Shown here piece after piece: positions 36,981-47,951 of a stretch of 64,000 nucleotides of DNA (position 1 is the stretch's first letter; each line of letters starts with the position of its first letter). Source of the DNA: Pseudomonas entomophila (GTDB lineage Bacteria; Pseudomonadota; Gammaproteobacteria; Pseudomonadales; Pseudomonadaceae); contig NZ_CP063832.1 in assembly GCF_023277925.1 (NCBI RefSeq), positions 4,515,001 to 4,579,000 on the forward strand. The letters are read 5' to 3'. A program made the translations under genes and the position numbers. A model generated the notes under the pieces. The model worked only from the letters and a program-made list of their open reading frames with translations, ran no database searches and was not told the origin of the DNA.

Positions 36981-39064
36981 GCGGCTTCTTCAGCTCGGTG
37001 CCCCCGGCCCGCGACTGGTTCTATGGCGTGCGCACCTTCGCCGCCTCGATGATCGCCCTGTACATCGCCCTGCTTATGCAGCTGCCGCGCCCGTACTGGG
37101 CAATGGCCACGGTGTATATCGTCTCCAGCCCATTCCTCGGCCCGACCACGTCCAAGGCACTGTATCGTGCCCTTGGTACGCTGCTAGGCACCGGTGGGGC
37201 GATCTTCCTGGTGCCACCGCTGGTGCAGTCGCCTCTGCTGCTGAGCATCGCCATCGCCCTGTGGACTGGCACCCTGCTGTTCCTCTCGCTGAACCTGCGC
37301 ACGGCCAATAACTACGTGCTGATGCTGGCCGGCTATACCCTGCCGATGATCGCCCTGGCCGTGGTCGACAACCCGCTGGCGGTGTTCGATGTGGCCTCTT
37401 CCCGTGCCCAGGAGATCTGCCTGGGGATCGTTTGCGCGGCGGTGGTCGGCGCGGTCTTCTGGCCCAGGCGCCTGGCGCCCGTGGTGGTCGGTGCCACCGG
37501 CAGCTGGTTCAACGAAGCGATCCGTTACAGCGACACCTACCTCGCCCGCGAGGCCAGCGCCGACAAGCTCGGCGGCATGCGCGGCGCGATGGTCGCCACC
37601 TTCAACTCGCTGGAGATGATGATTGGCCAGCTCGGCCACGAAGGCGCCGGCCCGCACACCTTGAAAAATGCCCGCGAGCTGCGCGGCCGCATGATCCACC
37701 TGTTGCCGGTGATCGATGCGCTCGACGATGCCCTGGTTGCCCTCGAAGGCCGAGCTCCCGCCCAGTTCGCCCAGCTGCAACCGGTGTTGGACAGCACCCG
37801 CGAATGGCTCAAGGGCACTGCCGAGAGTGCCTCGGTGGCGCGTTGGACCGCCCTGCATGAGCAGATCGACCGCCTGCAACCTGGTGCCGCGGCCATCGAC
37901 CAGCGCGCCGAGTTGCTGCTGTCCAACGCCCTCTACCGGCTGACCGAATGGGCCGACCTTTGGCAGGACTGCTGCACCCTGCAGCATGCCTTGCGCACGG
38001 ATGACGCCAAGCCCTGGCGCGCGGTGTATCGCCACTGGCGCCTGGGCCGCCTGACGCCGTTCTTCGACCGTGGCCTGATGCTCTACTCGGTGTTCTCCAC
38101 GGTCACCGCCATCGTCGTCGCCTGCGGCTTGTGGATCGGCCTGGGTTGGAACGACGGCGCCAGCGCGGTGATCCTCGCTGCCGTGTCGTGCAGCTTCTTC
38201 GCCGCGATGGACGACCCGGCGCCGCAGATCTACCGGTTCTTCTTCTGGACGCTGATGTCGGTGATCTTCTCCAGCCTGTACCTGTTCCTGGTGCTGCCCA
38301 ACCTGCACGACTTCGCCATGCTGGTGCTGGCCTTCGCCGTGCCGTTCATCTGCGTCGGCACCCTGACCGTGCAGCCGCGATTCTACCTGGGCACCTTGCT
38401 GACCATCGTCAACACCTCGACCTTCATCAGCATCCAGGGCGCCTACGACGCTGACTTCTTCACCTTCATCAACGCCAACCTGGCCGGCCCGGTGGGCCTG
38501 CTGTTCGCCTTTATCTGGACCCTGGTCGTACGTCCGTTCGGTGTGGAGCTGGCGGCCAAGCGCATGACCCGCTTCGCCTGGCGCGACATCGTCGAGATGA
38601 CCGAGCCGGCCACGCTGGCCGAACACCGCCAGGTGGGCGTGCAAATGCTCGACCGCCTGATGCAGCACCTGCCGCGCCTGTCGCAGACGGGGCAGGACAG
38701 CGGCGTGGCCCTGCGCGACCTGCGTGTGGGCCTGAACCTGCTCGACCTGCTGGCCTACATGCCCCGTGCCGGCAGCCAGGCCCGCGAGCGCCTGCGCACC
38801 GTGGTCGAGGAAGTCGGCGGCCACTACGCCGCCTGCCTGCGCGCCAACCAGCGGCTGCACGCCCCGGCGGCGCTGCTGCGCAACATGGAGCGCGCGCGCC
38901 TGGCGCTGAACCTGGACGAACTGTACGAACGCGGCGATGCCCGCACTCACCTGCTGCACGCCCTGGCCGGCCTGCGCCTGGCACTGCTGCCAGGGGTCGA
39001 GGTGATGCTCGAGCCCGCCGAACAAACGCAATTGCCCCCCGGCCTCGATGGAGCGCCCCTGTGA
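36977..39064 (+). CDS. FUSC-family (AaeB-like) inner-membrane efflux protein
   Basis: A 695-residue membrane protein of the FUSC/AaeB family. It has the typical duplicated layout: an N-terminal bundle of six TM helices (about 20-170), a long cytoplasmic helical region (about 175-345), a second TM bundle (about 355-515) and a cytoplasmic tail. Family-like segments are RDWFYGVRTFAASMIALYIAL near the start and AVSCSFFAAMDDPAP before the second bundle. In E. coli AaeB, with AaeA, exports aromatic carboxylic acids. Here the following genes encode the DUF1656 (AaeX-like), HlyD and outer-membrane parts, each overlapping by 4 bp. Confidence 0.9.
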   Translation: MSGFFSSVPPARDWFYGVRTFAASMIALYIALLMQLPRPYWAMATVYIVSSPFLGPTTSKALYRALGTLLGTGGAIFLVPPLVQSPLLLSIAIALWTGTLLFLSLNLRTANNYVLMLAGYTLPMIALAVVDNPLAVFDVASSRAQEICLGIVCAAVVGAVFWPRRLAPVVVGATGSWFNEAIRYSDTYLAREASADKLGGMRGAMVATFNSLEMMIGQLGHEGAGPHTLKNARELRGRMIHLLPVIDALDDALVALEGRAPAQFAQLQPVLDSTREWLKGTAESASVARWTALHEQIDRLQPGAAAIDQRAELLLSNALYRLTEWADLWQDCCTLQHALRTDDAKPWRAVYRHWRLGRLTPFFDRGLMLYSVFSTVTAIVVACGLWIGLGWNDGASAVILAAVSCSFFAAMDDPAPQIYRFFFWTLMSVIFSSLYLFLVLPNLHDFAMLVLAFAVPFICVGTLTVQPRFYLGTLLTIVNTSTFISIQGAYDADFFTFINANLAGPVGLLFAFIWTLVVRPFGVELAAKRMTRFAWRDIVEMTEPATLAEHRQVGVQMLDRLMQHLPRLSQTGQDSGVALRDLRVGLNLLDLLAYMPRAGSQARERLRTVVEEVGGHYAACLRANQRLHAPAALLRNMERARLALNLDELYERGDARTHLLHALAGLRLALLPGVEVMLEPAEQTQLPPGLDGAPL

Positions 39065-39273
39065 TCGGTGAACTGGATATCAGCGGGGTGTTCCTGCCCA
39101 CGCTGCTGGTGATGATGTTTGGCACCTACCTGTTGTACCTGGGCGTGCACGCCGTGCTGGTACGCCTGCATTTCTACCGCCTGGTCTGGCACCGGGCGTT
39201 GTTCAACGTTGCCCTGTATGCCGTGCTGCTTGGCGCGGTGGACCATTTTTGCCGAAGCCTGATGCTGCCATGA
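39061..39273 (+). CDS. DUF1656 (AaeX-like) small membrane protein
   Basis: A 70-residue protein with two hydrophobic helices (about 10-32 and 45-64). The N-terminal IGELDISGVFLPTLLVMM is typical of DUF1656. It starts with GTG at 39061, overlapping the FUSC stop by 4 bp, and its own stop overlaps the adaptor gene by 4 bp. DUF1656 proteins nearly always sit between FUSC and HlyD genes and are thought to assist the pump. Confidence 0.9.
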   Translation: MIGELDISGVFLPTLLVMMFGTYLLYLGVHAVLVRLHFYRLVWHRALFNVALYAVLLGAVDHFCRSLMLP

Positions 39274-40145
39274 AAAAACCTTTGCTGACCCTGGGCCGCG
39301 TGGTCCTGACCTTGCTGGTAGTGACCTTCGCCGCCGTGCTCGTGTGGCAGATGGTGGTGTACTACATGTTCGCGCCGTGGACCCGCGACGGGCATATCCG
39401 CGCCGACGTGATCCAGATCGCCCCCGATGTATCGGGGTTGATCCAGAAGGTCGAGGTGCGCGACAACCAGACCGTCAAGCGCGGCGACGTGCTGTTCACC
39501 ATCGACCAGGACCGCTTCACCCTGGCTCTGCGCCAGGCCAGGGCGACCCTTGCCGAGCGCCAGGAGACCCTGGCCCAGGCCTCGCGCGAGGCCCTGCGCA
39601 ATCGCAAGCTGGGCAACCTGGTGGCGGCCGAGCAACTGGAAGAGAGCCAGTCCCGCGAGGCCCGTGCGCGCTCGGCGGTCAATGAAGCCCAGGTACAGGT
39701 GGACGTCGCCCAGCTCAACCTCGACCGCTCGGTGGTGCGCAGCCCGGTGGACGGCTACCTCAATGACCGCGCCCCGCGTGCGCACGAGTTCGTCAGCGCC
39801 GGCCACCCGGTGCTGTCGGTGGTCGACAGCGCTTCCTACCATGTTGACGGCTACTTCGAAGAAACCAAGCTGGGTGGCATCCACATTGGCGATGCCGTTG
39901 AGATCCGCGTGATGGGCGACAACACCCGGCTGCGCGGCCGCGTGCAGAGCCTGGCCGCCGGCATCGAGGACCGCGACCGCAGCAGCGGTGCCAACCTGCT
40001 GCCCAACGTCAACCCGGCGTTCAGCTGGGTGCGCCTGGCCCAGCGGATCCCGGTGCGGATTGCGTTCGACGAGGTGCCGGAAGACTTCCGCATGATTGCC
40101 GGGCGCACCGCCACGGTGTCGATCATCGAGGACAAGCGCCCATGA
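39270..40145 (+). CDS. HlyD/AaeA-family membrane fusion protein
   Basis: A 291-residue periplasmic adaptor. It has one N-terminal TM helix (about 8-30), a first lipoyl half (APDVSGLIQKVEVRDNQTVKRGDVLFTID), a coiled coil (about 80-150), a second lipoyl half (VRSPVDGYLNDRAPRAHEFVSAG) and a beta-barrel (DGYFEETKLGGIHIGDAVEI). ATG at 39270 gives the 4-bp overlap seen throughout this operon; an in-frame start 21 bp upstream is unlikely. It links the FUSC protein to the NodT-type outer-membrane factor. Confidence 0.92.
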   Translation: MKKPLLTLGRVVLTLLVVTFAAVLVWQMVVYYMFAPWTRDGHIRADVIQIAPDVSGLIQKVEVRDNQTVKRGDVLFTIDQDRFTLALRQARATLAERQETLAQASREALRNRKLGNLVAAEQLEESQSREARARSAVNEAQVQVDVAQLNLDRSVVRSPVDGYLNDRAPRAHEFVSAGHPVLSVVDSASYHVDGYFEETKLGGIHIGDAVEIRVMGDNTRLRGRVQSLAAGIEDRDRSSGANLLPNVNPAFSWVRLAQRIPVRIAFDEVPEDFRMIAGRTATVSIIEDKRP

Positions 40146-41560
40146 AACACCTGATCTTGGTGGGGCTCAGCCTGTCCTTGGGTGCCTGCATGATGGTCGG
40201 CCCGAACTACCAGGTGCCCAAGGACGCGGCCGTGCAGCGCGCCGACCTCAACGGCCCGCTGCGCCAGGACGCCGACAGCGTGGTGTCGGCACCGGTGGCC
40301 GAGGACTGGTGGCAGCTGTATCAAGATCCGCGCCTGGACGCGCTGGTGCGTCAGGCGTTGAGCGCCAACACCGAGTTGCGCGTGGCCGCCGCCAACATCG
40401 CCAAGGCCCGTGCCCAGGTCGAAGTGGCCGAGTCCCAGGGCGGCTTCAATGGCGGTATCAAGGCGGGCGCCCAGCGCCTGCAGGAGTCCGGCGAGGCCTT
40501 CCTGCTACCGGAGAAAGTGCCGGTGGCCAACATCGGCGAGGCGATCATCAGCGCCAGCTACCAGTTCGATTTGTGGGGCACCTTCAAGCGCGGTACCGAG
40601 GCCGCCAAGGCCAACGCTGATGCGGTGCAGGCGGCTGCCGACACCGCGCGCATCACCCTGGTGGCCGATGTAGTCAGGGCCTACACCCAAGTGTGCTCGG
40701 CCAACGAGGAATACCACATCGCCCGCGAGTCGCTGGACCTGCAGGAGCAGAGCGTGCAGCTGACCCGGCGCCTGCGTGACGCCGGCCGCGGCGACGAGAC
40801 CCAGGTCACCCGTTCGCAAACGCAGTTCAAGTCGCTGCGTGCCGAGTTGCCGCGTTTCAAGGCCGAGCGTGAGGCTGGCCTGTACACATTGGCCGCATTG
40901 CTGGCCAAACCCGTCGAGCAACTGCCTGCGGGCACCGCCGATTGCACCGAGCTGCCGCAGCTGGCGCAACTGATCCCGGTGGGTGACGGTGCCGCGCTGC
41001 TCAAGCGCCGCCCCGACGTGCGCCAGGCCGAGCGCCAGCTGGCGGCGGCGACCGCCTACATCGGCGTGGCCACGGGCGCCCTGTACCCGGACATCAGCAT
41101 CGGCGCGCAGGTGGGTACCATCGGCCTGCTGAAGAACCTCGGCGAGCCCTCGACCAACCGTTGGGGCTTCGGGCCACAGATCAGCTGGAACATCCCCACC
41201 AATGGCACCCGCGCGCGTATTCGCGAGGCAGAGGCCTCCACCCAGGCGGCGTTGGCGCACTTCGATGGCGTGGTGCTCAACGCCATTCGCGAAACCCAGA
41301 CCCGCCTGGCCCAGTACAGCGCCTTGCTCGACCGCCGCGATGCCCTGGCCGACGCCGAGCGTTCGGCCAAGGAATCGGCGGACCAGACGCACCTGCGTTA
41401 CCAGGTAGGGCGTGAGTCGTTCCTCGCCGACTTGCAGGCAACCCGTACCTACACCGATGTGCGGGCACAACTGGCGGCGGCGAACAGCCAGGTGGCGATG
41501 GGGCAGATTGGCGTATTCCTGGCCCTGGGTGGGGGCTGGAAAGGCGCGACGCAGCAATAG
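40142..41560 (+). CDS. NodT-family outer-membrane efflux lipoprotein
   Basis: A 472-residue outer-membrane factor. The signal peptide MKHLILVGLSLSLGAC ends in a lipobox (LGAC), so the mature protein starts with a lipid-modified Cys16. The family opening MMVGPNYQVP and EDWWQLYQDPRLDALVRQAL, two structural repeats, and RRPDVRQAERQLAAATAYIGVATGALYPDIS match RND/NodT channels. The last gene of the efflux operon, it overlaps the adaptor by 4 bp. It provides the exit pore. Confidence 0.94.
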   Translation: MKHLILVGLSLSLGACMMVGPNYQVPKDAAVQRADLNGPLRQDADSVVSAPVAEDWWQLYQDPRLDALVRQALSANTELRVAAANIAKARAQVEVAESQGGFNGGIKAGAQRLQESGEAFLLPEKVPVANIGEAIISASYQFDLWGTFKRGTEAAKANADAVQAAADTARITLVADVVRAYTQVCSANEEYHIARESLDLQEQSVQLTRRLRDAGRGDETQVTRSQTQFKSLRAELPRFKAEREAGLYTLAALLAKPVEQLPAGTADCTELPQLAQLIPVGDGAALLKRRPDVRQAERQLAAATAYIGVATGALYPDISIGAQVGTIGLLKNLGEPSTNRWGFGPQISWNIPTNGTRARIREAEASTQAALAHFDGVVLNAIRETQTRLAQYSALLDRRDALADAERSAKESADQTHLRYQVGRESFLADLQATRTYTDVRAQLAAANSQVAMGQIGVFLALGGGWKGATQQ

Positions 41561-41775
41561 CGAAATACTTATCCACAGGCTCCAGCGCGGGTTGGAGCCT
41601 GCCTTACAGCGTCGCGTCGAAAATTCCCCTTGCTCCATAGGAATGCTCCTACTTGCATTAGAAGCGTTTCCCTGCCAATCAGCGACTTGTCCGCGTCGTA
41701 GCGCCTTGATACAAAGCGCCTCTTTCCTCTACCGTTTCCAATCACTTCTCCCAACTTCGCGGACATTCATCGCCC

Positions 41776-42282
41776 ATGTCGCTGGCCTGCTTGCGCAGCT
41801 TTTTCCTTCCCGCCCTGCTGGCCTCGATGGCTGTGCTGGTGGCGTCGTTTCAACTGGAATCGGTCGTCGGTCTGGTGCCCTGCGCGCTGTGTTTCAGCCA
41901 GCGCCTGATGCTGGGGGCATACGCCCTGGTGTGCCTGGTTGCGCTCGTGCATTCGCCCACTGAGCATGGGCGGCGGGGTTATGCGTGGCTGGCGCTTGCC
42001 GGCGCACTCGGTGGCGCGTTGCTGGCCGGCCGGCATGTCTGGCTGCAAGGTGACCTCCTGCTGGCCGACGGCTGCCCTCTGCCGGTAGATCAAATCTTGC
42101 AGCGCCCCATGGGCGAGATCTTGCGGATGTTCCTGCTGGGCAGCCCGGATTGCGTCTCCATCAGCTGGAGTTTTCTCGACCTGACCTTGCCCGAATGGAG
42201 CCTTCTGGCGTTTTTGCTGCTAGCCGCGATGCCCTTGTCCTGGCTGGTGGCGTATCGATTCCGCAAACGTGTGATGGCTTGA
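41776..42282 (+). CDS. dsbB: Disulfide bond formation protein DsbB (DsbH-type)
   Basis: A 168-residue protein with four TM helices and the two periplasmic cysteine pairs of DsbB: Cys36/Cys39 (VPCALC) and Cys100/Cys126 (DGCPLP and SPDCVS). It reoxidises DsbA and passes electrons to quinone. The CALCFSQR segment after TM1 is the family signature. Followed by algQ, as for the second dsbB of P. aeruginosa (dsbH). The Shine-Dalgarno sequence is weak. Confidence 0.92.
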   Translation: MSLACLRSFFLPALLASMAVLVASFQLESVVGLVPCALCFSQRLMLGAYALVCLVALVHSPTEHGRRGYAWLALAGALGGALLAGRHVWLQGDLLLADGCPLPVDQILQRPMGEILRMFLLGSPDCVSISWSFLDLTLPEWSLLAFLLLAAMPLSWLVAYRFRKRVMA

Positions 42283-42513
42283 TCCAGAGCAATGCTGCAG
42301 GGATTGCTCGACCAGTGGCAGGTAGGAACGGGATTAAACGCTTGTATGAACTTTGTCCACTGCGTACCTTGAAGGCCAGGTCGCGCGGGAATAATCTCGC
42401 AGCACGCATACCCAAAACACACCTGTTCGATGCCGTCCTGCTGATGTCACCTTTGTGCCACGGTGTTGTGTCGCGAGGTGCAGCGGCATCTATCCAGAAG
42501 GGAAGAGATCGCC

Positions 42514-42984
42514 ATGCTCGATAGTTGCCAGAACGCCCAGGAACGCTGGGGCGGTGTTCACAAGCTGATCGATCGTTGGCTGGAGGAGCGCCAGGAGCTG
42601 GTGCAAGCCTTCCGCACATTGCGCGATGCCAAGCCGGCCTTTGCCGATAAGGACAAGAACCGCGATTTCTGCGCACTCCTGGTCGATTATGTCTCGGCCT
42701 GGCACTTCGAAGTCAGCGAGCAGCTGGTCAGCGAAGCCAAGGCCTTTGGCGATACCAAGGCCCTGGAGCTGGCCACGCAGATCAATCCCCGTATCGATGA
42801 CAGCACCCAGATCGCGCTGGCCTTCAACGACCATTGCGAGAAGGGCGCGTGCACCGACCCCGAGCGCTTTGCGGACAAGCTGGGCAAGTTGGGCGGCCTG
42901 TTGCGCGAACGCTTCGAGCTGGAAGACTGCCTGATCGAAGTGCTGCACACCGCGCACAAGGAAGAGGACGCGGTGCAGGCCTGA
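42514..42984 (+). CDS. algQ: AlgQ / Rsd-type anti-sigma-70 regulator
   Basis: A 156-residue protein starting MLDSCQNAQERWGGVHKLID, the conserved N-terminus of Rsd/AlgQ, with the helical core WLEERQELVQAF and DFCALLVDYVSAWHFEVSEQL. These proteins bind the housekeeping sigma factor and in P. aeruginosa influence alginate and other virulence genes. The start at 42514 follows GGAAGAG; the upstream extension of the frame has no signal. It is the expected neighbour of dsbB, an FKBP and algP. Confidence 0.94.
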   Translation: MLDSCQNAQERWGGVHKLIDRWLEERQELVQAFRTLRDAKPAFADKDKNRDFCALLVDYVSAWHFEVSEQLVSEAKAFGDTKALELATQINPRIDDSTQIALAFNDHCEKGACTDPERFADKLGKLGGLLRERFELEDCLIEVLHTAHKEEDAVQA

Positions 42985-42985
42985 C

Positions 42986-43645
42986 TCAGTCGGCTACCGC
43001 CAGCAGTTCGATCTCGAACACCAGCGGGGTGTAGGGCGCGATCAGGTCGCCCGCGCCGTCGGCGCCATAAGCCTGCGCCGACGGTATCACCAGCCGCCAT
43101 TTCGACCCCGCCTTCATCCTGGGCAGCGCCACCTGCCAGCCTTCGATCACCGAGTCCAGCTTGAACCATTGCGGTTGCTGGCTCTGGTCGAACACCGAGC
43201 CGTCCGGCAGTTTCCCCACATAACGTACTTGCACGCTGCCGGTGGCCTTGGGCTGTGCGCCGTTGCCGCTGGCCAGTTCGCTGTAGAGGATGCCTTCGGG
43301 CAGTTCATGCACACCGGCGCGTGCGCGCTCGGCGGCCATGAAGCGCTTTTCCGCGCTCAGCAGGGTGTCCACGCGCACCTGTTCGGCGGCGGCATTGGCC
43401 TGCTCTTCATGCTTTTGCAGGATCGCCTCCATCTGTGACTTGGCGATCCGTGGCGGCTGGCCCTGATAGGCCTGGCGCAGGCCTTCGACCAGGGCATCGA
43501 GCTGCAGGCCAGGCACCTCCTGGCGCAGGCGCTCGCCCAGGCTGGCACCCAGGCTGTAGGCCAGGTCGCTGTCGGGTGGCGACTCGGGGTTGGCCAGCGC
43601 CAGTGGGGCCACCAGGCACAGGCCAAGAATCAGGTAACGAGGCAT
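42986..43645 (-). CDS. Periplasmic FKBP-type peptidyl-prolyl cis-trans isomerase
   Basis: A 219-residue protein with a signal peptide (MPRYLILGLCLVAPLALA), an N-terminal dimerisation domain (SDLAYSLGASLGERLRQEVPGL) and a C-terminal FKBP domain (about 115-219) with QVRYVGKLPDGSVFDQS, VIEGWQVALPRMKAGSKWRLVIPSAQAYG and PYTPLVFEIELL. This is the FkpA/Mip layout. It helps periplasmic proteins fold. Convergent with algQ (1 bp between stops) and divergent from algP. Confidence 0.93.
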   Translation of the reverse strand: MPRYLILGLCLVAPLALANPESPPDSDLAYSLGASLGERLRQEVPGLQLDALVEGLRQAYQGQPPRIAKSQMEAILQKHEEQANAAAEQVRVDTLLSAEKRFMAAERARAGVHELPEGILYSELASGNGAQPKATGSVQVRYVGKLPDGSVFDQSQQPQWFKLDSVIEGWQVALPRMKAGSKWRLVIPSAQAYGADGAGDLIAPYTPLVFEIELLAVAD

Positions 43646-43869
43646 GGTCGACTCCTGCTGCAAAGAGCGCGAAGTATGCCAGCGTTGCCGAAGAAAGATG
43701 CGCAATTGTCGGCAAGCTATTAACGGGCAACTACACTTACTTCCAGCTGCAAGACAACAACTTTGCCCAGGCATGCAACGCGGCGCTACTGATACTGTCA
43801 ACATGCCCTAGCGGCAGTAGCAGCAGAAGCATAGTATGAGTCGCACTCTCGTCAGCCAGGAGGTAATCC

Positions 43870-44796
43870 ATGTCGGCCAAAAAGAAAGCAGTCAGTACGC
43901 CGTTGCACCTGCTCCAGCAACTTTCGGGCAGCCTGCTCGAACATTTGGAAGATGCCTGCTCCCAAGCACTGGCGGATGCCGAGAAACTGTTGGCCAAGTT
44001 GGAAAAACAACGTGGCAAGGCGCAGGAGAAACTGCACAACGCACGCCTGAAGTTGCAGGACGCGGCCAAGGCTGGCAAAGCCAAGGCGCAAGGCAAGGCG
44101 CAGAAGGCTGCCGGTGAACTTGAAGCACTGCTCGACGCACTCAAGGACCGCCAGGCGCAGACCCGCACCTATATCCAGCAGCTCAAGCGTGACGCTCAAG
44201 AAAGTTTGAAACTGGCCCAGGGCGTGGGTAAGGTTCGTGAAGCTGCGGCCAAGGCGCTGCACTTGCGCACCGAGACACCGAAGGCTGCTGCAAAACCTGC
44301 GGCCAAACCGGCCGCCGCCAAAGCCCCGGCCAAGACTACCGCAGCCAAACCAGCCGCCAAGGCTCCGGCCAAGACTGCCGCAGCCAAACCTGCAGCCAAA
44401 CCGGCTGCCGCCAAGGTTCCGGCCAAGACTGCCGCAGCCAAACCTGCAGCCAAACCAGCCGCCGCCAAGGCTCCGGCCAAGACTGCCGCAGCCAAACCTG
44501 CAGCCAAGCCAGCCGCCGCCAAAGCCCCGGCCAAGACTGCCTTAGCAAAACCTGCAGCCAAGCCAGCCGCCAAACCAGCGGCCGCCAAAGCCCCGGCCAA
44601 GACCGCCGCAGCAAAACCTGCGGCCAAGCCGGCCGCCAAACCCGCCACCGTCAAGGCCCCAACCAAGCCTGCCGCCGCAAAACCAGCAGCCAAGCCAGCC
44701 ACTCCGGCTGCCAGCGCTAGCCCGGCCCCAGTGGCGGCTCCAGCAGCACCGGCCCCGGCCAGCACCCCGGCTCAGTCGCCTTCCTCGGCCTCCTGA
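43870..44796 (+). CDS. algP: AlgP, histone-like repeat protein
   Basis: A 308-residue protein. Residues 1-130 are a helical, coiled-coil-rich domain (QALADAEKLLAKLEKQRGKAQEKL). Residues about 137-300 are a lysine-, alanine- and proline-rich tail built of imperfect AAKPAAKPAAAKAPAKT repeats that resemble histone H1. AlgP of P. aeruginosa was described as a DNA-binding regulator of alginate genes. The repetitive DNA (about 44280-44760) is prone to slippage, so repeat number will differ between strains. AGGAGG precedes the start. Its 3' end overlaps the convergent TIGR02444 gene by 25 bp. Confidence 0.93.
   Translation: MSAKKKAVSTPLHLLQQLSGSLLEHLEDACSQALADAEKLLAKLEKQRGKAQEKLHNARLKLQDAAKAGKAKAQGKAQKAAGELEALLDALKDRQAQTRTYIQQLKRDAQESLKLAQGVGKVREAAAKALHLRTETPKAAAKPAAKPAAAKAPAKTTAAKPAAKAPAKTAAAKPAAKPAAAKVPAKTAAAKPAAKPAAAKAPAKTAAAKPAAKPAAAKAPAKTALAKPAAKPAAKPAAAKAPAKTAAAKPAAKPAAKPATVKAPTKPAAAKPAAKPATPAASASPAPVAAPAAPAPASTPAQSPSSAS
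44280..44760 (+). repeat. Imperfect tandem repeats encoding the AlgP KPAA tail
   Basis: Blocks of about 57-66 bp such as GCCGCCAAGGCTCCGGCCAAGAC followed by TGCCGCAGCCAAACCTGCAG recur at least six times with small changes. The array is in frame throughout. Confidence 0.85.
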
Positions 44797-45251
44797 AGCC
44801 TCCGGGCCACGGCGCGCAGCGTATGCAGCGCGTCGTGATCCCGGGCCTGGTCCGGTGCCAGCCGGGCCAGCCAATCTTCCGTCTCATTCTGTTCGGCGGG
44901 CCACTCGCGGGCCAATGCGTCCAGGCGCTCAAGCAGAGTACGTTCAGCCTGTAGCTCCAGGTTCTTCACCTGCTCACGCAGCACGCTCAAGTTTGGGTCG
45001 GCCAGCGCCTGCTCGCGCCACTGCTGGCGCAGTGTGCGCAGCGGGGAGACCACGTCCCGCTGCCAGGGGCTGGCTAATGCTTGAAGGGCCTGTATCCGTT
45101 GTTCATTTGGAGCTACCTGGCGTGCCAGCAGCCAAGTGCCGCAGAGCAGCAGGCAAACATCGCCGCCCAACGCCTGGAGGGCCAGGCAGGCGCCTTCGAC
45201 ACCTGGCCGTGCGTACAGGGCCATGGCATGGTTCCACAGGTCGGTGTGCAT
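44772..45251 (-). CDS. TIGR02444 family protein
   Basis: A 159-residue conserved protein beginning MHTDLWNHAMALYARPGVEGACLALQ, characteristic of the TIGR02444 family. The rest is helical and charged. There is no signal peptide. It lies next to algP and the ABC-F gene in Pseudomonas generally. Its end overlaps algP by 25 bp on the opposite strand. Function unknown. Confidence 0.87.
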   Translation of the reverse strand: MHTDLWNHAMALYARPGVEGACLALQALGGDVCLLLCGTWLLARQVAPNEQRIQALQALASPWQRDVVSPLRTLRQQWREQALADPNLSVLREQVKNLELQAERTLLERLDALAREWPAEQNETEDWLARLAPDQARDHDALHTLRAVARRLQEAEEGD

Positions 45252-45301
45252 GGTTTCACTCGCGCCAGTGGTCGGGGAAGCTGGTAGACTCCGCGACCAT
45301 C

Positions 45302-47211
<1,910 letters not shown>

Positions 47212-47212
<1 letters not shown>

Positions 47213-47799
47213 TGGAGGAACTGCGTTCGCTGCTGCCAGGGCAATGGATGGACACGTTCTGGCTGGGGCTGCAGATCCTGCTGATCCTGATTGCCGCGTT
47301 CATCCTGCAGCGTATGGTCGCCCGAGGGCTGAGAAGCCTGGGCGAGCGTTATCCGCTGCCCCACGAGTTGATGGTGCCAGTGCGCGGCGCCTTGCGCTGG
47401 CTGATCATGGGCAGCGCGCTGTTGTTCGTGCTGGAACGGATGGGGGTATCGGCCACGGTACTGTGGACGGCGCTCTCCGGTTTCGTCGCGGTGGCGGCGG
47501 TGGCCTTCTTCGCCATCTGGAGCGTGCTGTCGAACCTGCTGTGCGCGGTGCTGATCTTCACCGTGGGGCCGTTTCGCATCGGTGATGTGGTCGAGCTGGT
47601 CGATACCCTCGACAAGCCGGGAGTCAAAGGCCGGGTGATCGCCATCAACCTGCTTTACACCACGCTGATGGAAACGCCTGAGGCGGGTGGGGCGCTGGTG
47701 CAGGTGCCGAACAGCCAGTTCTTCCAGAAGGCGGTGCGGCGTTGGCGGGGGGCTGAAGTGCCGATGCCTGTCAAAGACCCAGCCATCGAGGCAGATTGA
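47212..47799 (+). CDS. Small MscS-like mechanosensitive channel protein
   Basis: A 195-residue membrane protein with three to four hydrophobic segments in the first 115 residues and a truncated MscS beta domain (FTVGPFRIGDVVELVDTLDKPGVKGRVIAINLLYTTL and VQVPNSQFFQKAVRRW). It overlaps the ABC-F stop by 1 bp (TGATGG) and is thus coupled to it. It is shorter than E. coli MscS (286 residues) and lacks most of the C-terminal cage. Confidence 0.88.
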
Positions 47800-47951
47800 A
47801 GCCTGATGTCATCCGCACTGGCCGGTTCGCCGGCAAAGCCGGCTCCTACAGGTACAGCGCAGTGCCTGTAGACGGTGTAAAAACCACTGGTTATTTTTTC
47901 GCCAGCACCGTAGCTTAACGTTTTGCAATAAATGTTCGAGCGAGGTGTGCG

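Noticed and set aside
41577..41600. Hairpin AGGCTCCA-N8-TGGAGCCT after the efflux operon as a terminator.
   Set aside because: The stem is perfect, but no T tract follows on either strand, so it was not listed as a terminator.
44280..44760. CRISPR-like array because of regular short repeats.
   Set aside because: The repeats are contiguous, coding (AlgP KPAA tail) and have no unique spacers.
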